Positions 21,286-33,700 of a stretch of 64,000 nt of DNA are shown here, one piece after another (within the stretch, counting starts at the first letter, position 1; each line of letters starts with the position of its first letter). Location of the stretch: the NCBI GenBank assembly GCA_018340375.1, contig JAFFJZ010000031.1, positions 682,001-746,000 of the forward strand, read 5' to 3'. The notes beneath the pieces are model-generated. The model was not told the origin of the DNA. It was given only the letters and a program-made list of their open reading frames with translations, and did no database searches. The stretch comes from Gonatopus flavifemur. Lineage: Eukaryota > Arthropoda > Insecta > Hymenoptera > Dryinidae. Position numbers and translations under genes: made by a program.

Positions 21286-22732
21286 TAACGACTCACATTC
21301 TCTTGGGAGCCCTCACGGCCACTATATAACACTTCTTTATCACTCACTTTGTTTTCAAAGTTGATCAAAAGACGCTCAAAAAGGAATGTTCCCACAAAAC
21401 GCGACCACACAACTGTGTAGCAAGCATATGTATTTGTAAACAACCGTCATGAAAAAAGTCGATAATTCCTAACATTTCGATGTCCACAGCAACAGTGCCA
21501 TCTATTGATGTGTTCAATAACACAATATATCATGAGACAACGAGTGAATCCGAGCAGAAATGAGTCCAAGGTGTTGTTTTCGGAAGCCGCCCCGTTAGAA
21601 CGTTAACACGCTTGTGCACGCTTCTACTTCCATGCTTCAAAAATTGTTTTTCGACTTCAGATGTCAATTTGTAGTTCACGGTATATCATTTTCGGGTCCT
21701 CAAAGAGTACTTCGAGCCAAGAGAAATTTTTTTGATTATTTTAAACTTCCACTGTGGTGTTACCCCTTAAGGGGGGCAGCTCCTCCAGACAACAGAGTTC
21801 TCAATGATTCTTCACGAAAAATTGAGAGTATTTATCGTACTCAAAGAAACAATTCATTATGATTGAAGTTTTGATTTATTCATATGAATTTTTTTATAAC
21901 AAAAAAACAAACTGGCGGAGTTACAGTCGCTGGAACTTGGCTCCTTCATTTTGCGCCGGAGAGTGCCCAGCCTCTTGTAGTCAACTGAAATCAACCAACC
22001 AAAATTCTTCCATTAGAATAAGTTATTCCGCTCAGCATATACCTACTTTTAGCGAACAAGAAGGAATTGGAAATTTGGACACAAAAAGAACAAAATCAAA
22101 CCTTTTTTCTCATGAACAAATTGTTGTAAACCATATTTTCAGTTATAATTTATGCGAACTTTCACGTATATGCTGAGGCCAATACGTTGAACAATATCTG
22201 TGGGAAATTCCAAGTTGATATCTCAAGTACTTTTCGAGTTATAGTCCCAGGCGCGGAAAGAAACATGTTTTGAGAAAAACGCCTCTAAAGTTTTCGTTCT
22301 TGTAAAGTAGAATTGAAAGCAATTTATAGTTACCCAAGCTTGATCCGCGATACCAGGACTCCAAAAGTTTTATGCGTCACTTGCTCCCTGCGAATCACGG
22401 GAAAAAAGGAGCAGATATTCGCTTCCTCTACGATCTGGCGAGAGCCAGAAGATCATGACACTGATTGCTATTTCTGCTTGACCAATACATCTGGGTACAA
22501 CAAATAGAACATTTCTAGAATATCTTATGCATCTGTTCAATCCGTGACTCATACTGTTTTCATCAACATCGAACAGGTTGAAAATGAACATTAGATGTCT
22601 ACTGATGGAATCTGCCTTGAAACCGAAACTGATGATACTGGTACAATAATGTCATTTGAAGAATTCGAAAATCAACAAGCTGAGGAGCTGAATGGCGAGA
22701 ATCAGGAGATGGTCAACCAGGAAATCCCAATG
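21286..22732. other. Flank of the Mutator-like element; no gene recognised
   Basis: This contains CACTGTGGTGTTACCCCTTA at about 21748-21767, shared inverted with 14883-14905, and CATGTTTTGAGAAAAACGCC near 22265. These may be parts of a Mutator-like terminal region. Several open frames of 60-105 codons show no family features. No terminal repeat pair or target duplication could be defined. Confidence 0.35.
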
Positions 22733-23920
22733 GTTTCACCCAGGACGAGCTGAGTGACTCGATTCGAGACGCAGGACTTCCGAAAGGAACCTTTGAACTC
22801 GTAGCTCCTGAATTGAAAGAGAAGAATTGTTTAGCCCCAGGTACTCGAATGAGTTTCTATCGTGATCGAGATCGCCCATTCTGGAAATTTTTCTCTAAAG
22901 CGAAGGGTTTGGTTCATTGCAATGATGTTGAAGGATTGATAAATGAGTATGAGAGTGTTCAATATGTAGCTAGTGACTTGCGACTATTTATTGATTCATC
23001 AGTGAGGAGTTTGACAGCCGTCTTACTTCATAATGGGAACACATATGCCCCTATACCAGTTGGTCATTCAGTGATTTTGGAAGAGAATTACAATGATCTC
23101 CATTTTTTCCTTGAGAAATTGAAGTATGGTACTCGTGAATGGCAATTGGTTGGAGATTCGGAAATAACTAGTATCTCATTAGGTCAACAAAGTGGGAACA
23201 AAAAGTATCAATGTTTTCTTTGTGAGTGGGACAGTCGTGCCTGTGACCGACAATACTCAAAGAAAGACTGGCCACTCAGGCAAGAATTGACTCCATGATC
23301 TATGAATATAGTTCTAGAGAGTCCCATTCCTAGTCACAAAGTGATCCTTCCACCTTTACATATTAAACTCGGCCCATGTAAACAGCTCATTGGAGCGATG
23401 AGGGCGTCTCAGAGCGATGCTTTCATGTATATGTTTGAGAAATTCCCCAATATATCTGAAGCAAAAATCAATGAAGGTGTGTTTGATGGCCCCTCAAATG
23501 AGGGAACTGTTGAGAGATGATAAATTCGGAATGAGGATGCCATCCAATGAGAGAGAAGCTTGGAGTAGTTTCGAAGAAATTCAGAAACAGTTCTTAGGAA
23601 ATAACGAAGACCCTGATTACGAGAATGATGTCGACAGATTGTTGGAAAACTACCAAAAGATGGGATGTTTGATGGACTTGACGATCCATTCCCTCCATTC
23701 TCACATTGATTACTTCCCTGAAAATCTGAAGGACTTCAGTGAGGAGCAGGGTGAGAGATTCCACCAAGGCTTAGGAAATTTTGGGAGGAGATATGAAGGG
23801 GTTTGGGATGTGAACATGATGTCAGACTATTGTTGGTCTCCAAAAAGAGACTCGTCAAATATACACAAGAGGAAATCCCTTCGCAGATCTTTCAACAACA
23901 AAAAAACACGTTGTACATGA
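22733..23920 (+). pseudogene. Unnamed arthropod repeat-family protein, stop and frameshift
   Basis: The family is one I recall from many arthropod genomes without an assigned function. The reading begins upstream of the first ATG (FTQDELSDSIRDAGLPKG) and continues through LFIDSSVRSLTAVLLHNGN, SLGQQSGNKKYQCFLCEWDS (C-x2-C) and LPPLHIKLGPCKQLIGAM. The later blocks are MRELLRDDKFGMRM, MGCLMDLTIHSLHSHIDYFP, EQGERFHQGLGNF and MMSDYCWSPKRD. TGA at 23296 breaks the frame after LTP. A one-base gain near 23493 (after FDGP) shifts it. The FIDSS and conserved HSH and ERFHQ residues suggest an RNase H-like nuclease, but this is inference. Confidence 0.7.
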
Positions 23921-24121
23921 ATTCTCAGTTTGCACTGAGTATACGACTCCGCTACGCAATTCCATTCGAGGAATCCAATCATCCGATCACAACAATTTCA
24001 GTTTAAAACGACATGTGGTGGACAACGTTCAGATCAAATGGTATATTCGCCCCGTTTTTGTCTCCAGTGGAATCATATGGGCTGGAGATGAAGCAGAAAT
24101 GGAGCAGATGTATCACAAATT

Positions 24122-24330
24122 TGTATGCTAGCTATCGTCCCTGTCAATCTCATCCGGTGGCCTCATAGTCGAACGAAGGAAAGGCAAAGGTGCAGTGGAT
24201 ATATCACAGATTCATCCGATGCTGGTATCAGATTCTTCGCGTACTGTTGCAGGAGATAAGCTAGAGACGAAATGAAGCGAACATACCATAGATCTGTGAT
24301 TTTTCCATCACCACTATCAATTTGCATTAA
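24122..24330 (+). repeat. Diverged dispersed repeat, partner of 11560-11770
   Basis: The reverse complement of this segment aligns with 11560-11770 in order, including the shared phrase GGTATGTTCGCTTCATTTC. It has no coding content. It is followed directly by a different repeat unit at 24366. Confidence 0.55.
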
Positions 24331-24365
24331 GGATTACGCAGTAGATTCAATTGATAATGAATCCC

Positions 24366-24540
24366 TAGATTCTTCGAGTAGAATCACAAGAGGACGCAGG
24401 AAAAACAGGCAAGATGCAGATATATAATAGATCTGTATATCATGTACCAACAGGTTTGATATCAATAAGTAGCGATGTAAGAAAATGAAGAAACGACAGG
24501 AGCGTAGTGGATATTCAACAAGTCATTGCATCAGGTATAC
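24366..24540 (+). repeat. Single copy of the ~190-bp repeat found at 26945-27325
   Basis: Shared landmarks in order are AGATTCTTCgagTAGAATCAC, GACGCAG, GGAGCGtaGTGGATATtcaaC and CAAGTCATTGCATCAGGTATACT. The match to the tandem pair at 26945 is about 75% by eye. Confidence 0.6.
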
Positions 24541-26944
24541 TGTAACGTCCTCGGATAAATTTTTGATTCTTTCATATAATATATGTGTATATATATTTAT
24601 ATATACACAGTATTCATGTATACAAATATTCATATATTCATTCAATTTATACCTATATATATATATTCATTTTGATTATAATAGAACTGACATTTTCATC
24701 AAAGATTCATCCTTCTTGAAATAAGGAATGCATTGAATCGAGAAGAAGAATTCTATGTTATACATGCAAGAAGTATGCATGATGAAATCATTCTTCTCTG
24801 TATCGATACTCCGTGAAGAACAGAACAATGGTACGCTGTGTGCACACACGCACGTACGCACACCAATGCGTACCCATACATCTCGGCTCTGGAGTGCAAT
24901 ATGACTCTCGAACATAGGTGGACGAAATGGACATAATCATAATAGTGAAGGTCCATTGACAAATCTTTGACGAGTCACCTCTTATGATTCCTTACTCCTA
25001 ATACTTTCTTTCTGATTGAAGGTTATTTCTCTTAGTTTTCAATCATAATCAACAACAATTTCACATGATTTTATTTACAGGGTGATCTCTTCTCAGTATT
25101 CTATCATCGCATGAAAATTTCAATCCTTTAAGACAAAATTGAATATCTGTATGAGGTAAGAGGTAATCACCTGTATAGTAATTATCATGGGGAATTGGAA
25201 TGATGGATAGCATGCAGTTTTATTTTGTTTTATGCAATTTCATCATATTTCTGAGCGCTTATGTGAGTTTTATCGCGTTACTCTGTGAAAAAGGGAAGGA
25301 AATCTAATCTAATCGAATGGAAGAATCAAGTCTGAATGACACCTTTGTTCGGAAGCATGTTAAAGGAATATTTGATTGATTGTAATCAATAACAACATTA
25401 TAATTCATGATTTTTCAGTCTAGAACCATCTCGCATGTTCTGGGATTAATCAACTATCCTTTTTACGATGCAAGTATGCCATTCATTGCAATTGACAGTT
25501 TTACAGGGTAGCAATAATTGATCATGATAGTTATAAGAATATTTATGAAAATTCCATATCATCGAATTTGAATAGGAATGATTAAAATGCATGTTGCATT
25601 GTATGCAAGTACAGTGTTATTTTTATTGTAGTGTAGGGTTTAAAACAGAATGGATTAGAGTTTAGTCATGTGTAATTTTTCATGATTAGATGATTTTGAT
25701 TTCATGGAATCATATTATCGTAAGTTAGATTCAGGTTGTATGGGAGAATACTCTGATTTGATAAAATACATTTTTATGTAACGGATTTTGTACGATTCTT
25801 GGTTAGACAGTGGGCCTTTTGAAAAAAAAACTTTTCTATTGTTCATAGCATATGACTCTGCATGAATCCCATGGACATCGATTTCTTTATTCGGAACGTT
25901 ACCAAAGACCAAATTTCCTTTGATAATAGGAAGATTTATTATATACTGAAACTTGAGGAATATTCCTCAAGTTCCAACATTGATGGCATGATCTTGGCGT
26001 CGGACGGTAGATAACGGACGTTATGTTTATATTCTACATGAACAATACATATGTTCTCACAATAAGAAATGAGTCACGATGATTCAGAAGCTGAGTGTGA
26101 GAACCGTACAGAAGGAAGGGGTGGTGGAAAACCCCTTCAACCAATGTCTTTTAAGATTGGGCAATGATCCCGCCTATGATCTTCGCGATATATGGAATAT
26201 ATGTGCAAGAAGATGGCTAGGCCACTGACCTATTCACGAAGGGTGATTTGTCAATGCCTCCCACCATGAAAGAAAATCGAAGTGAGTGGGATCATTACTA
26301 GTTCCTAATTAGTGAATTACCCCACTAACTGACCAAGATTGGCAAAATTGGGGGTGAACCGAGGTCACCACTGTGAGGTGGATGAAAGGAATTCTTGAAG
26401 TTAATTTCCATCTTCAGCCCTAGAGTTCTATCCGCGATTCTCTATTAACGAAAAAAAAAAGTCAGAGTTTTACCCGCGATTCTTGAGTAATGCCTGATTA
26501 TTATTTCAAGAGACTGATTTTTGTTCTCATAGAAGAAAAAGAGAAGACAATTGTGCGCGTGTGTGTGTGTGAGTGTAAAGACGGACCGTCAAGCACAAAA
26601 TGGAGGCTTTCGAAGCGGCAGCCAAGGTAGAAAGATTTTTTCCATAAGTTTCGGAATTTATATTGAAGTTCAATTTTTTCTCCACTTTGTAATTTTCACT
26701 TCCCTTCTGGAGCCTTTTAACTGACATTTCAAATTTCATTACAATTTCCCTTCCATTTATGAAAATTTCAACTCCATATAAGAAAGCACTGGTCCCGTGA
26801 GCAAAAGTTTCAGCCCCAAACCCAATTTTATAAAGCCTCACGCTACTTGGAGGCATTTGACTGGAAACTCATAAAATTTAAATTTTCAAATTTCAATGAA
26901 AAAAATAAACAAATATTTTTGTATGTTCGACCCTGGACGTTACA
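24541..26944. other. AT-rich sequence without recognisable genes
   Basis: This holds an AT-dominated microsatellite-like stretch (24580-24670) and short GT/CA runs. Nothing resembles a transposase, reverse transcriptase or RNA gene. The segment at 26090-26400 is less AT-rich and unclassified. Confidence 0.5.
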
Positions 26945-27325
26945 TATACTACTATTAGATTCTTCCAATAGAATCACTGGTGGAAGAAGGAAGAGCAAGA
27001 AGGATACAGGTGGGCTATACATCTGTACATTACATACCGGCATGATCGATCATCAATCAATCATGATCAATATCATCATGTAGTGTCATAGGAAAATCGA
27101 GGAAAGGCAGAAGCATAGTAGATATTCACCAAGTCATTGCAGCAGGTATACTACTATGAGATCCCTCCAATAGAATCACTGATAGATGAAGGAACAGCAA
27201 GAAGGACGCAGATGTACTATACGACTGTATGTCACTGACCCTCAAGATCATTAGGTAGCGTTGGAAGAAAATGGAGGAAAGGCGGGAGCGCTGTGGATAT
27301 AACATGAATTCTTGCATCAGATGTA
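26945..27325 (+). repeat. Tandem pair of a ~190-bp repeat
   Basis: Two units (26945-27147 and 27148-27325) each start TATACTACTAT and share CAATAGAATCACTG, AGCAAGAAGGA and GAGGAAAGGC-GGAGC. A CAAGTCATTGCAGCAGG-like junction ends the first. A third unit lies at 24366-24540. Confidence 0.65.
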
Positions 27326-27335
27326 TTTGACTGAC

Positions 27336-27637
27336 CAATTGAGGGTCCGGATGCAAGAACCGACGATACGCTCGAACTGCGGGATGAGTATTGTCCAAGC
27401 CGTGACGTCAGGGGTCGGAAAAAAAATCGGAATTCCGAAAATCTGAAAATACTGGGTGATAGGGCTTGGAAAATCAATACAAGTCTTCCTTTCCAATTTT
27501 ATCCTGTGATCAATAGTTTTTGAGAGAAAAAATGAAAACTACCTACTTTTTGCAACCAAAATCAATGTTTTTCGATATTAAACTCGTCATAACTCGGTCA
27601 TTTTTTTATGTATCTTAGTGAATCTTACAGATTCTGA
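27336..27637 (+). repeat. ~300-bp dispersed repeat, inverted partner of 44989-45289
   Basis: From CAATTGAGGGTCCGGATGCA to TTACAGATTCTGA this is the near-exact reverse complement of 44989-45289, including CGACGATACGCTCGAACTGC. Differences are scattered single bases. No coding frame is preserved between the copies. Confidence 0.85.
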
Positions 27638-27713
27638 GTATGGAGTGCGTAGTCCAATTTGCCGAGTAATTAGTCGAGCCTTTTCATTCAAATTTCCCAG
27701 CCGACGTTTCGGG

Positions 27714-27923
27714 CAGTGATGCCAGATTCGAGACCGAGACCACTTTTACCCTCTCCATCGACCGCTTCCCCTTTCTCCCACCGTGCGGAATGAGTCGGGT
27801 GAGCGACAGAGAAAGAGTAACTATCACTCTTTCGTTTGCCGACTTATTCCGCATGGTGGGGGAAAGGGGAAGCGGTCAATGGGGTGAGTTAATACGGCCT
27901 TGGTCTCGAATCTGGCATCACTG
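27714..27923. mobile_element. hAT-type MITE with 8-bp duplication
   Basis: The ends CAGTGATGCCAGATTCGAGA and, as reverse complement of the right end, CAGTGATGCCAGATTCGAGA are identical over at least 20 bases. The unit folds as a palindrome with an inner GCGGAATGAGTCGG-type stem. The 8-base GTTTCGGG is directly repeated at 27706-27713 and 27924-27931. Length and duplication size fit hAT-derived MITEs. Confidence 0.9.
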
Positions 27924-27959
27924 GTTTCGGGTTGCTTCAACCCATTATCGAGGTACATA

Positions 27960-28655
27960 CAGAGTGGCGCATAAGTCTGGAAACACCCCCATAACTTTCG
28001 AACGGGGCATGATATTCGGATCAAATTTCTTCTGAATTGAAAGAGAGGTCAAGGGCTGTCTTACCGGGGAACTTTGAGTTCCCCAGCCCTGTAGGGGACG
28101 ATGAGAGAGGAAGGGGGGCCAAAATCTCAAATGAGATGGGAGGGCTTGTGATACGTCATCCCATAGGGTTTTTTAATTCAAATCCAGCTGTTTTTTGTCT
28201 TCCGAAATCGGATCATGTTTCGCTGCGTTATCGTAATTTTAATACTCCGATGTGTCAGAGTCTGGAAACACCCCCTTTACTTTTGAACAGGGCATGATAA
28301 CTGGATCGAATTTTTTTCGAATCGGAGGTTATTTCTATCCCAATCTTGGCATTACCCAGAATCAACGGCATGGACGTGTCGGGAATCTGATTCCTCGTGT
28401 GTGTAGTGAGTGTGTTGTTGTGTGAGTAGGTGTGGGTGGGTGGTTGTGTGTGATTGTGGGTGTGTGTGCGCGTGCATGTGTGTGGGCGTCGGTGTGTGTG
28501 GGTATGGGTGATTGTGTGTGAGTCGCACAGGCCCATACGACCGGACCACCCACCCACCCTCATACACACACAATCCCACACACACCGACACCCACCTACA
28601 CCCACACTCATCTCCTCACACACACACACACACACACACACATGCACATGCACAT

Positions 28656-28693
<38 letters not shown>

Positions 28694-28851
28694 GGAATCA
28701 GGTTCCCGCCACGTCCGCGCCGTGGGTGGTATTGATTTTGGGTAATGCCAAGATTGGGATTAGAGAACCTCCGATAAAAAAAAAATTTAATGCAATGATC
28801 ATGCCCCGTTCAACAGTTATGAGGGTGTTTCCAGACTTCTCCGCCACCCTG
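27960..28851. mobile_element. Fold-back element with CAGRGTGGCG ends
   Basis: After TA (27958-27959) the left end reads CAGAGTGGCGCATAAGTCTG. The right end, as reverse complement, reads CAGGGTGGCGGAGAAGTCTG before TA (28852-28853). An internal copy of the terminal phrase GTCTGGAAACACCCCC lies at 28260. The centre is a GT-run joined to an AC-run. The ends and TA duplication fit Tc1/mariner-type non-autonomous elements and resemble the CAGGGTG elements at 48590, 52290 and 58115. No transposase is present. Confidence 0.75.
28404..28692. repeat. Inverted GT/AC microsatellite
   Basis: A GTGTGT-rich half (about 28404-28520) turns into an ACACAC-rich half (about 28560-28692) around a short spacer, GAGTCGCACAGGCCCATACG. 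The halves can pair as one hairpin. Long open frames on both strands here are low-complexity artefacts. Confidence 0.9.
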
Positions 28852-28853
28852 TA

Positions 28854-30751
28854 TAATTCGGAGTGTTGAAGAATTAGTATCGTCGTACGGACCCGTCACA
28901 CGTGGAGGGGGTGGGAAACTATAACTGTCTGGGTAGTATTTGGATCATGAATCGGAATATGAAGGGCGTAGTCCAATTTTCCGAGTAATTAGTCGAGCCC
29001 TTTTATTCAAATTTTCCAGCCGACTTTTCGGGTTTCTTCAACCTATTATCCATTGACTTTGAAGAAAACTTGTCCCAATTAATTAAGTTTCTTATCCCTG
29101 TGAGGAAGGAGTTTTGAATCCGGGAATCAAACTATTCTGGCAAGGTTGCTCATTCAATTTTATAATGAACAATCGATTGGTTCAAAACAATGGCATCTAA
29201 AAAATATTGATTTCATGAAAAAAGTATTGGAACAAAAAAGATTTCTCATCCTGTCACTGATCAATTTTGTGCATATCATTTTTCAGTATCCGAATTTCTC
29301 ATTTAAATATAAGTATGATATTCAAATATAGATGAAAATAATCCTCATAATTTGGTTTCTTCACATAGATTGACATCCTTTAGGTTGAGGAATTGGAAGA
29401 TCGAACAATTCTAATGAGATCCAAAAACTGAATTATCAACGACGTCAGATCGTCTAGTGCGATCAATAAAATCATTTCAGTGGAGGAAAACCATGGGCAT
29501 CTGCTTGTGAGTAAGACGAAGAAGTACTGAAGAATATACTGATCACGTGGAATTAGGAAGATCGAAGGTTTTTTTGGGATCCAAAATTTGGAGTCAGATA
29601 CTTTTCCCTTTTCATACGATTTTGCGACTGATGTTGATAAACTTCAATTTCATTGTTTTCTTCCTTCATGATTCTTTTAGGCGAATTGATAATTGAGAAA
29701 TCCATGTTGCGTGTATGTATACACAAATTATAATTGGAAATCTAATGCATTTATTCTTGATGAAAACTGCCGCTGATGGAATACAATCTATCCTATTTTT
29801 GAAAGTTGCGTGTTGACAAACGTTTTTCATTAATTATAATAATCTCCAGACATCTTCGTGGTTGTTCTATTTTATTTTGTTTCGATCACTTAGTATCAAA
29901 ACTCAGCATTCATGATATTCATCCCTTAACGTGCATGAATATTTATGAACAAGGAAGAATTTGTAGTGATGTTTTTTTCTTCATAATGTTTCTGAAGTAA
30001 TTGATAATTCATCATTCATTAACGTATAAATATGTGTGATGAGAAAATGCAAAGTCCGAGGAAATCACTAGAAGGCCGAAAGAGAACGATGAATGGAAGT
30101 TCATGGGAACGTAATATCGGAAAACCATCTCGAAACCAAGTATGTATCTGATTGAAAATTTTGAACCCCAAATGAAACGTGATAATCAAAATACCCCCTA
30201 ATTAACACTTTGGTATTGAAGTCCTGTTTATCATGCCTCATGTCGAAAGTGTAAATTCTAATTAAATCTGCAAAACATACATTTAACTAGATTGGACATT
30301 GAATTGTGCTAACATTTGAAAGTAGCTGCCTATACGAGTTTTATCAATGCCGGCACAGAACGCTTGCCTCGATGTGGTCGTGAAGAATCCTTCATGAATC
30401 CATCGTGAGATTCTCCAAAAGTCTCTGTCATGATAATTCAGAATAAATGCTTTATGAATCTTTGGTCTTCGAGGAGAATTTTCTGAGAATTCTCGAGAAT
30501 TCATCACGAATTCTTCCGGAACTAACATGACGGGAGTTCATTTGGGACATGTGCCGTGTAGATCCTCCCCGTGTATGATTGCGGGTCTTCCAGGGAGATA
30601 TTCATGATACCTGTCCTTGATATCCTTTTTATCCATCCCTGGTAGTATCTGCTTCCTTTACGTGGTGGGGAGGATGAGTATCTCACAGTTGGATCTTTTT
30701 TTTTTAATGGCATAAACTACTCAAGAGAAAGGAGACAAACTGAGAGAAACG
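28854..30751. other. No gene recognised; one short repeat
   Basis: At 28959-29055 there is a second copy of the sequence around 27640-27705 plus 27924-27955 (GTAGTCCAATTTTCCGAGTA, GTCGAGCC, CAGCCGAC). The rest holds only short open frames. The part at 30480-30720 includes TTCTCGAGAATT-type small palindromes and is unclassified. Confidence 0.5.
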
Positions 30752-33700
30752 AAATCATCCTACTGCCAGAAACATCGGCAAAATTAAACGGAAGGAAAGC
30801 AAGGGGAAACTACCTTCCTCGACATGTTTCAATACTTCCCGAGGAAATGGAACCTTTTTCCTAACCTGGAATATTATGTAACAAAAACAAACAAACAAAT
30901 TGATGAATACATGATGACACTCATTCGGGTGAAATATTTCGGAGGTAAACTAGTCCCCCGTTCAGATCTCCGGGTGGAGGCTGCTGAAGGAAGCTTCATC
31001 AGCAGAGAACGAAAACCGGAGAATAGGATAGGGGAAAGGAACAACACTCTTCGAGTCAGAGCGTGGAATGTCAGATCACTGAGACAAGCGGGAAAATTAG
31101 AAAATTTGAAATTAGAAATGAATGGGTTGAATATAGACGTAATGAGGGATTAGCGAAATGTGATGGCCACAAGAGGGTGATCTCTGGAGTGGGGATTATG
31201 AAATAATTCATACAGGATCAAAGAACGGTCAAGCAGGTGTGGGAATTGTAATGCATAAGAGAGTAGGAAATAGGATAGAGAATTATTTGCAACATACTGA
31301 ACGTGTGATGATGGTTAGGATCAGAACAAAACCGACAGACACAGTCATAGTCCAATTATACATGCCCCTATCTGCATATTCGGAGGAAGATATTAGAAAA
31401 ACGTAGAAAGAAATAGGAGGAGTGATAGAATATGTGGAGGAAGAAAGGAATTCGATGGTGGTGGGTGATTGGAATGCAGTAGTAGGACAAGGACAAGAGG
31501 ACAACATAATAGGAGATTTCGCGTTAGGGATGAGGAACAGTAGAGGACAACGTCTAGTCGAATTTTGTGGGAATCATAAGATGGTTATCACAAACACTTT
31601 ATTTGAAAATCATCCAAGAAGAATCTACACTCGGAAAATGCGAGGAGATACGGCAAGATACCAAATTGATTACATATTGGTGGAACAAAGATTTAGAAAC
31701 CAAGTGAAAAACTGTAAAACTCATCCCAGCGCAGATGTAGATAGTGATCCCAATATGTTGATGATGAAATGTTCTCCGGAATCCAAATCTCTGAAGGAGA
31801 AAAGGAAAATGCAGAGAAGATGGAATTTGAAGAACCTCAAGCAAAAACAAACACACGAGGCATTCGAGAAAATGTTGGATGAAAAATTGAGAGATCAGAA
31901 AGAGGAAGACTTGTGAATAGAGGGGAGATGGACAAAGATGAGAGGGAAAATAGGAGAATGTGCGGATAGGATTTTGAAGGATATCGGGGTAGAACCTAAA
32001 TACCCATGGATAACGGGAGAAATTTTAGAATTGATAAATGAAAGAAGAAAATACAAGAATACTGATAGCCAAGAAGGCCAGCAACGATACTAATCATCGA
32101 GAAATAAAATAATAAGAGAATCAAGGAAAGCGGAAGAACAGTGGTTAGGAGAAAAATGTCAGGAAATAGAAATAAGATTGCATTCAAGAAAAATAGATGG
32201 AGCATATAGGATTATTAGAAGATTTTTCGGACAAACGGAATCTAGAAGCAATAAGCTCTAGGACGACAATTGATAAAAACGGAAGAGGAAATAGAACAGT
32301 GGATCAATCATTCGGAAGACTTGTATAGAGGAAACGATGATATAGCACTTTCAGAGGAGGAGGAGGATGAAGATGAGGAAGAATTGAGAGATTCAATGTT
32401 GAGATCAGAATTCGACAAGGCTTCAAAAGAATTGAAAAATAATAGAGCGTCAGGCATAGATGGCGTAAGTGCAAACCTCATAAAAGCCTCCAGTGAAGGA
32501 ACTCGTGACGCACTGTTCGAAATGATTAGAGATACGTACGAAATAGGCGAAGTACCGGAAGATTTCCAGGAGAATGAAATTGTCGCCATTCCAAAAAAAC
32601 AAGGAGCAGACGAATGCGAGAACCACAAAACGATTGATTTAACTTCACATGCCTCGAAAATACTGACAACAATCATATACAGAAGAATACAGAATAAAAT
32701 GGAGAGTAGATTGGCAGAAGATCAGTTTGGTTCCAGAAAAAATAGGGGAACGCGAGAAGCAATTTTAGCACTCAGAGCAATAATAGAGAAAAGGATAGCG
32801 CTGAAGAAATCTGTGTACATAGGTTTTGTAGATATACAAAAGGCTTTTGATAATGTGAACTGGGAGGAGGTGTTTGCGATCCTGAAGAAGGTGGGAATAA
32901 ATTATGAAGATAGAAAAATAATATACGGATTATATAAGAATCAGAGTGCAATAATACACATAGAGGTTCAGAAAGGGGAAGCACAGATAAGAAGAGGGGT
33001 GGGACAAGGATGCTCATTATCGCCACTGATTTCCAATTTATATATAGAAGAAGCGATGAACGAAGTGGAGGAGGAAATTCAATCGAAATTACAGATTCTG
33101 GGAGAAAATATAAGTATGTTGAGATTCGCGGATGACATAGTTATATTTGCCACGAGTAGTACTGAGTGAGAAAATATTCCCAATACTATGAGAACAATAT
33201 TATTGGGAAACTGGTGTATGAATATGAATAAAGACGAAACAGAATTCATGATGTGTACAGCGGCGAAAACAGCTAGAAGAACGAAAATCAAAATAGATAC
33301 CGAGACAATTGAACAGGTGAAAGAATTCAAATATCTAGGAAGCATAATTACTGAAAACGGCAAAAGCGGAAGAGATATAAAAGCAAGAATAGCACAAGGG
33401 AAACACGCTTTTCATCAAAAGAAACAGTCATTATGCTCGAAAAATATAAGCTTGGAAGTAAGGAAGAAATTCTTGAAAAGTTACGTTTGGAGCACAGCAT
33501 TATATGGTTGCGAAAATTGGACAATGGGAAAAACTGATCAACGAAGACTTGAAGCTTTTGAAATGTGGTGTTATAGGAAGATGCTCGGAATAAAATGGAT
33601 AGACGAAGTCGAAAATGAAGGAGTACTTGAGCAGATAAATGAAAAAAGAAATCCTTCGAAACACATCGTGAAAAGGAGAAGCAATCTCATAGGACACACA

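Noticed and set aside
28255..28869. Long overlapping open frames on both strands over the GT/AC region
   Set aside because: They translate pure dinucleotide repeats into His/Thr or Cys/Val runs; low-complexity artefacts.
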